8,271 nt of DNA from Phycisphaeraceae bacterium (GTDB taxonomy: Bacteria > Planctomycetota > Phycisphaerae > Phycisphaerales > Phycisphaeraceae). The notes under the pieces were generated by a model that was given only the letters and a program-made list of their open reading frames with translations, had not been told where the DNA came from and did no database searches. The stretch covers positions 1 through 8,271 of the forward strand of contig JADZET010000272.1 of NCBI GenBank assembly GCA_020850375.1. The letters run 5' to 3'. The translations under genes and the position numbers were made by a program. Below, piece after piece: positions 6,567 to 8,271 of the stretch. Every line of letters begins with the position of its first letter. Positions within the stretch are counted from its first letter, which is position 1.

Positions 6567-6655
6567 TTAATGTCAGACGACACAACAGCCTACACTTCAA
6601 CAAACAGACTTTTTTTAATCGAGGATGCCGCCTGACATTAAAAAACCTGGCTGTT
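6567..6655 (+). repeat. Interleaved inverted repeats in the leader of the zinc-ribbon gene
   Basis: Three complementary pairs are present. TTAATGTCAG (6567-6576) is a perfect complement of CTGACATTAA (6632-6641). AACAGCC (6584-6590) is a perfect complement of GGCTGTT (6649-6655). TTTTTTAAT (6611-6619) is a perfect complement of ATTAAAAAA (6637-6645). The first two pairs interleave in pseudoknot order, and their arms are both offset by 17 bases. The third shares ATTAA with the first, so the two stems exclude each other. This could be a switching RNA leader or simply chance in AT-rich DNA. Confidence 0.35.
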
Positions 6656-6760
6656 ATGCACGAGTTATACACTTATTTCACGGCCCGCCAGGACGATCGC
6701 CGTCCGTCCGACGTCGTCTGGCGCATGATCTCGGAAGAAAAAAAGTTCACGGCGACAAGC

Positions 6761-7720
6761 ATGACCCGCACGCCCGGCCAGGTTGACGACCGATCCTTCG
6801 AACCGCCGCCTGGCGATCAGCCCGACGCATGGCCGGCCGCGCTCGACGAGGACTGCTTCTGCCACCACTGCGGCTACAACTTCCGCACCTTGTGCCTGAC
6901 GCCCGACTCGACCTGCCCCGAGTGCGGCAAGGTCGTGGCCGTGTCGATCGACCCCGCGCGCTTTCGGCCGATCCCGCGGTCCGAGCTCTGGCGGCGTGTG
7001 CGACGCGGCAACGCGTGGTGTTGCATGGCCACACTCGCCGCCGCCTTCGGCCCGCTGGGGGTCCTCGGCGCGATGCTCTTCCTGGACTGGCTCCGACTCT
7101 TCCGCCACGTTGACGACGACCTGGTGGGCGGATGTCTGGTCGGCGTGGTGGCGATGCTCGACGGCTTGGGTTGGTTGATCGGCTCGCGCAGCTTCTCGCG
7201 AACCGCACTGGCCTCGCCGACGGGTCGGTACCGCGGCCTGTCCAGACGCACGCTCATCTCCGCGGCCGTGTTGGCCTCTCTCCCGTGCCTGATCCTGGCC
7301 GTCAGATTGTCAGTGGGACCTCGGCCGGACTTCTGGTTCACGTACCCGACTTGGATGCAAATCGTCATCGTGCTGGTGTTGGCGGCGGTGGCGGCGCGAC
7401 TGATTCTGGTGGCGGTGGTCGGCCGTTGGTACCGCAGGCTGCTGCGCGACCTGGGCCGACTCGACCTCGAACGCCTGGCCCGCGGATACACCTGGCTGCT
7501 GATGATCTCCGGCCTGGTGCTGATCGCGGGCATCGTCCTGGTCCAGACGAACGACCTCTGGCGGCATTGGCTGCCGCTGTCCTTACAGCAGTCCGACGCG
7601 GACGACGTCGTGATGGTCACGGCCGTCACGGGCGGCTGCATCGGCGGCTGGATCGGCTGCGGCGCCGTCGCGAGCCTGTTCTACCGCGTCGGCAAGCACC
7701 TGCGAAGTCCTCAGCCCTGA
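6761..7720 (+). CDS. Zinc-ribbon multi-pass membrane protein, function unknown
   Basis: The 319-residue protein begins with about 30 hydrophilic residues, then a four-cysteine zinc ribbon: CHHCGYNF (C34, C37) and CPECGK (C52, C55). About six hydrophobic segments follow at roughly residues 86-111, 121-141, 163-182, 199-220, 243-262 and 282-308, the last being rich in Gly and Cys. A basic stretch ([19 protein letters not shown], about 222-240) separates helices four and five and probably faces the cytoplasm. The ribbon-plus-membrane layout is widespread and functionally unassigned in Phycisphaerae and related planctomycetes. The start is uncertain: the frame is open back to 6494, with ATG at 6557, 6656 and 6725, but none has a ribosome site and codon-like composition begins only near 6677. 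I chose 6761 because it gives the usual short lead-in to the ribbon. The stop overlaps the end of mutS by 10 bp, tail to tail. Confidence 0.75.
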   Translation: MTRTPGQVDDRSFEPPPGDQPDAWPAALDEDCFCHHCGYNFRTLCLTPDSTCPECGKVVAVSIDPARFRPIPRSELWRRVRRGNAWCCMATLAAAFGPLGVLGAMLFLDWLRLFRHVDDDLVGGCLVGVVAMLDGLGWLIGSRSFSRTALASPTGRYRGLSRRTLISAAVLASLPCLILAVRLSVGPRPDFWFTYPTWMQIVIVLVLAAVAARLILVAVVGRWYRRLLRDLGRLDLERLARGYTWLLMISGLVLIAGIVLVQTNDLWRHWLPLSLQQSDADDVVMVTAVTGGCIGGWIGCGAVASLFYRVGKHLRSPQP

Positions 7721-8271
7721 CCATCGCCCAATCGTTGCTGCCACTGACGCAGCAGGTCGAACGCCTGCATCGGGTTGAGCGACGCCAGGTCGATCTGCCG
7801 CATCTCGTCGATCAACGGGTGCTCCTGCGGTGTGCTCGGCGGTGGGGGGGCGAACAGGCCCATCTGATTCGCCGGCACGGAGGACCGGCGGCGTGACCGG
7901 CCGCCCCCGGAGGCCGTGGAGCCATGCTGCACGGATAGCTGGCCCAGCAGCTCCTGGGCCCGCTGGACCACCCCCCCCGGCAGGCCCGCGATCTTGGCCA
8001 CGTGGATGCCGTAGCTGCGGTCCGTCGCCCCGGGCACGATCCGGTGCAGGAAGACGATCTGGTCCGCCCACTCGCGGACAGTGACGTTGAGGTTGGCCAC
8101 GTTCTCGTATCGCTCCGCCAGGTCGGTCAGTTCGTGGTAGTGCGTGGCGAAGAGCGTTCGGCAGCCGCGCTGGGCCAGGAACTCGGCGATGGCCCAGGCC
8201 AGCGACAGGCCGTCGAGCGTGCTGGTGCCCCGGCCGATCTCGTCGAGGATCACCAGACTCGCCGCCGTGGC
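7711..8271 (-). CDS. mutS: DNA mismatch repair ATPase MutS, C-terminal fragment
   Basis: The window holds the last 186 codons of mutS; the rest lies beyond the right edge. MutS recognises mismatches and, with ATP, recruits the downstream repair machinery. The fragment starts in the Walker B/signature region of the ABC-type ATPase: [20 protein letters not shown] (5-24), then the switch histidine segment [12 protein letters not shown] (40-51) and the conserved [21 protein letters not shown] (85-105) leading into the dimerisation helices. A poorly conserved linker rich in Gly, Ser, Arg and Pro (about 117-151) precedes a C-terminal helical piece with [20 protein letters not shown] (153-172), the usual MutS tail ending. 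This pattern, with the GRGTST signature and tail, fits MutS1 rather than MutS2, which would end in an Smr domain. Confidence 0.97.
   Translation of the reverse strand, partial: ATAASLVILDEIGRGTSTLDGLSLAWAIAEFLAQRGCRTLFATHYHELTDLAERYENVANLNVTVREWADQIVFLHRIVPGATDRSYGIHVAKIAGLPGGVVQRAQELLGQLSVQHGSTASGGGRSRRRSSVPANQMGLFAPPPPSTPQEHPLIDEMRQIDLASLNPMQAFDLLRQWQQRLGDGQG

Larger units (their letters stand above)
5915..6760. other. Long intergenic region with an AT-rich island
   Basis: This 846-bp gap separates the divergent reductase operon and the zinc-ribbon gene. The left part (5915-6075) is GC-rich like the genes; it holds a possible leftward -10 TATGAT (5988-5983) without a good -35, and a short inverted repeat GCCGA-CGA-TCGGC (5965-5977) in the operon leader. 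From about 6080 to 6680 the composition drops: hand counts give about 37% G+C for 6301-6360 and 28% for 6481-6540. I find no convincing gene on either strand there, and no tRNA, tmRNA, RNase P or SRP RNA signature. A 9-base direct repeat CAGAAAATA occurs at 6089-6097 and 6258-6266. From about 6677 codon-like GC-rich sequence resumes. Hairpins, a promoter candidate and inverted repeats are listed separately. Confidence 0.8.

Noticed and set aside
6490..6672. 60-codon minus-strand frame in the AT-rich island
   Set aside because: GTG start without a ribosome site, composition like random AT-rich sequence, and it covers the inverted repeats and promoter candidate; the residues look arbitrary.
6041..6699. 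8-bp inverted repeat CGATCGTC/GACGATCG flanking the AT-rich island, considered as ends of a mobile element
   Set aside because: CGATCG-type octamers are frequent in this sequence (also near 5970), there is no transposase or target-site duplication, and eight bases is too short to be meaningful.

Overview
The window is GC-rich chromosomal DNA (one hand-counted 60-base line inside a gene, 7381-7440, is about 73% G+C) and is mostly ordinary housekeeping sequence. The best taxonomic clue is the protein at 6761-7720. It joins a short zinc ribbon of the CxxCGYN...CPECG type to a multi-pass membrane domain, an architecture abundant in Planctomycetota and especially Phycisphaerae. Weak or absent Shine-Dalgarno sequences at some starts fit that group. 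The assignment is inference; no rRNA or tRNA is present to confirm it.

Layout, left to right: the last 38 codons of GMP synthase (guaA, + strand) run into the window and converge on a leftward PAC2-family gene (172-1041). That gene has its own good sigma70-type promoter (1104-1132). Just upstream lies a textbook Rho-independent terminator (1152-1186) that ends the next leftward gene, an aldo/keto reductase (1212-2195). Next comes a run of four leftward genes that is probably one operon. In transcription order they are a ferredoxin/flavodoxin-NADP+ reductase (5060-5914), a four-helix membrane protein (4465-5052), endonuclease III (nth, 3755-4468) and an L-lysine 6-transaminase-like enzyme (2293-3714). 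The gaps are 7 bp, a 4-bp overlap and 40 bp. The right edge carries the C-terminal 186 codons of MutS (7711-8271, leftward), whose stop region overlaps that of the rightward zinc-ribbon membrane gene by 10 bp.

The one unusual part is the roughly 850-bp gap 5915-6760. Its stretch from about 6080 to 6680 falls to roughly 28-45% G+C by hand count of sample lines. It has no convincing gene. It holds a strong hairpin with a leftward T-rich tail but no visible gene for it to terminate, a second hairpin with a rightward T-rich tail, a consensus TATAAT beside a 10-bp palindrome, and a set of inverted repeats in pseudoknot order upstream of the zinc-ribbon gene. This could be a regulatory leader, a small RNA locus or the scar of a foreign insertion; the sequence alone does not decide.

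Functionally, the operon pairs an NADPH-driven electron donor with two enzymes that depend on cofactors (a 4Fe-4S DNA glycosylase and a PLP aminotransferase), but no single pathway is evident. Two DNA repair genes (nth and mutS) lie within 4 kb of each other on the same strand but in separate transcription units. I see no CRISPR array, transposase, phage gene, toxin-antitoxin pair or clear novel defence system.
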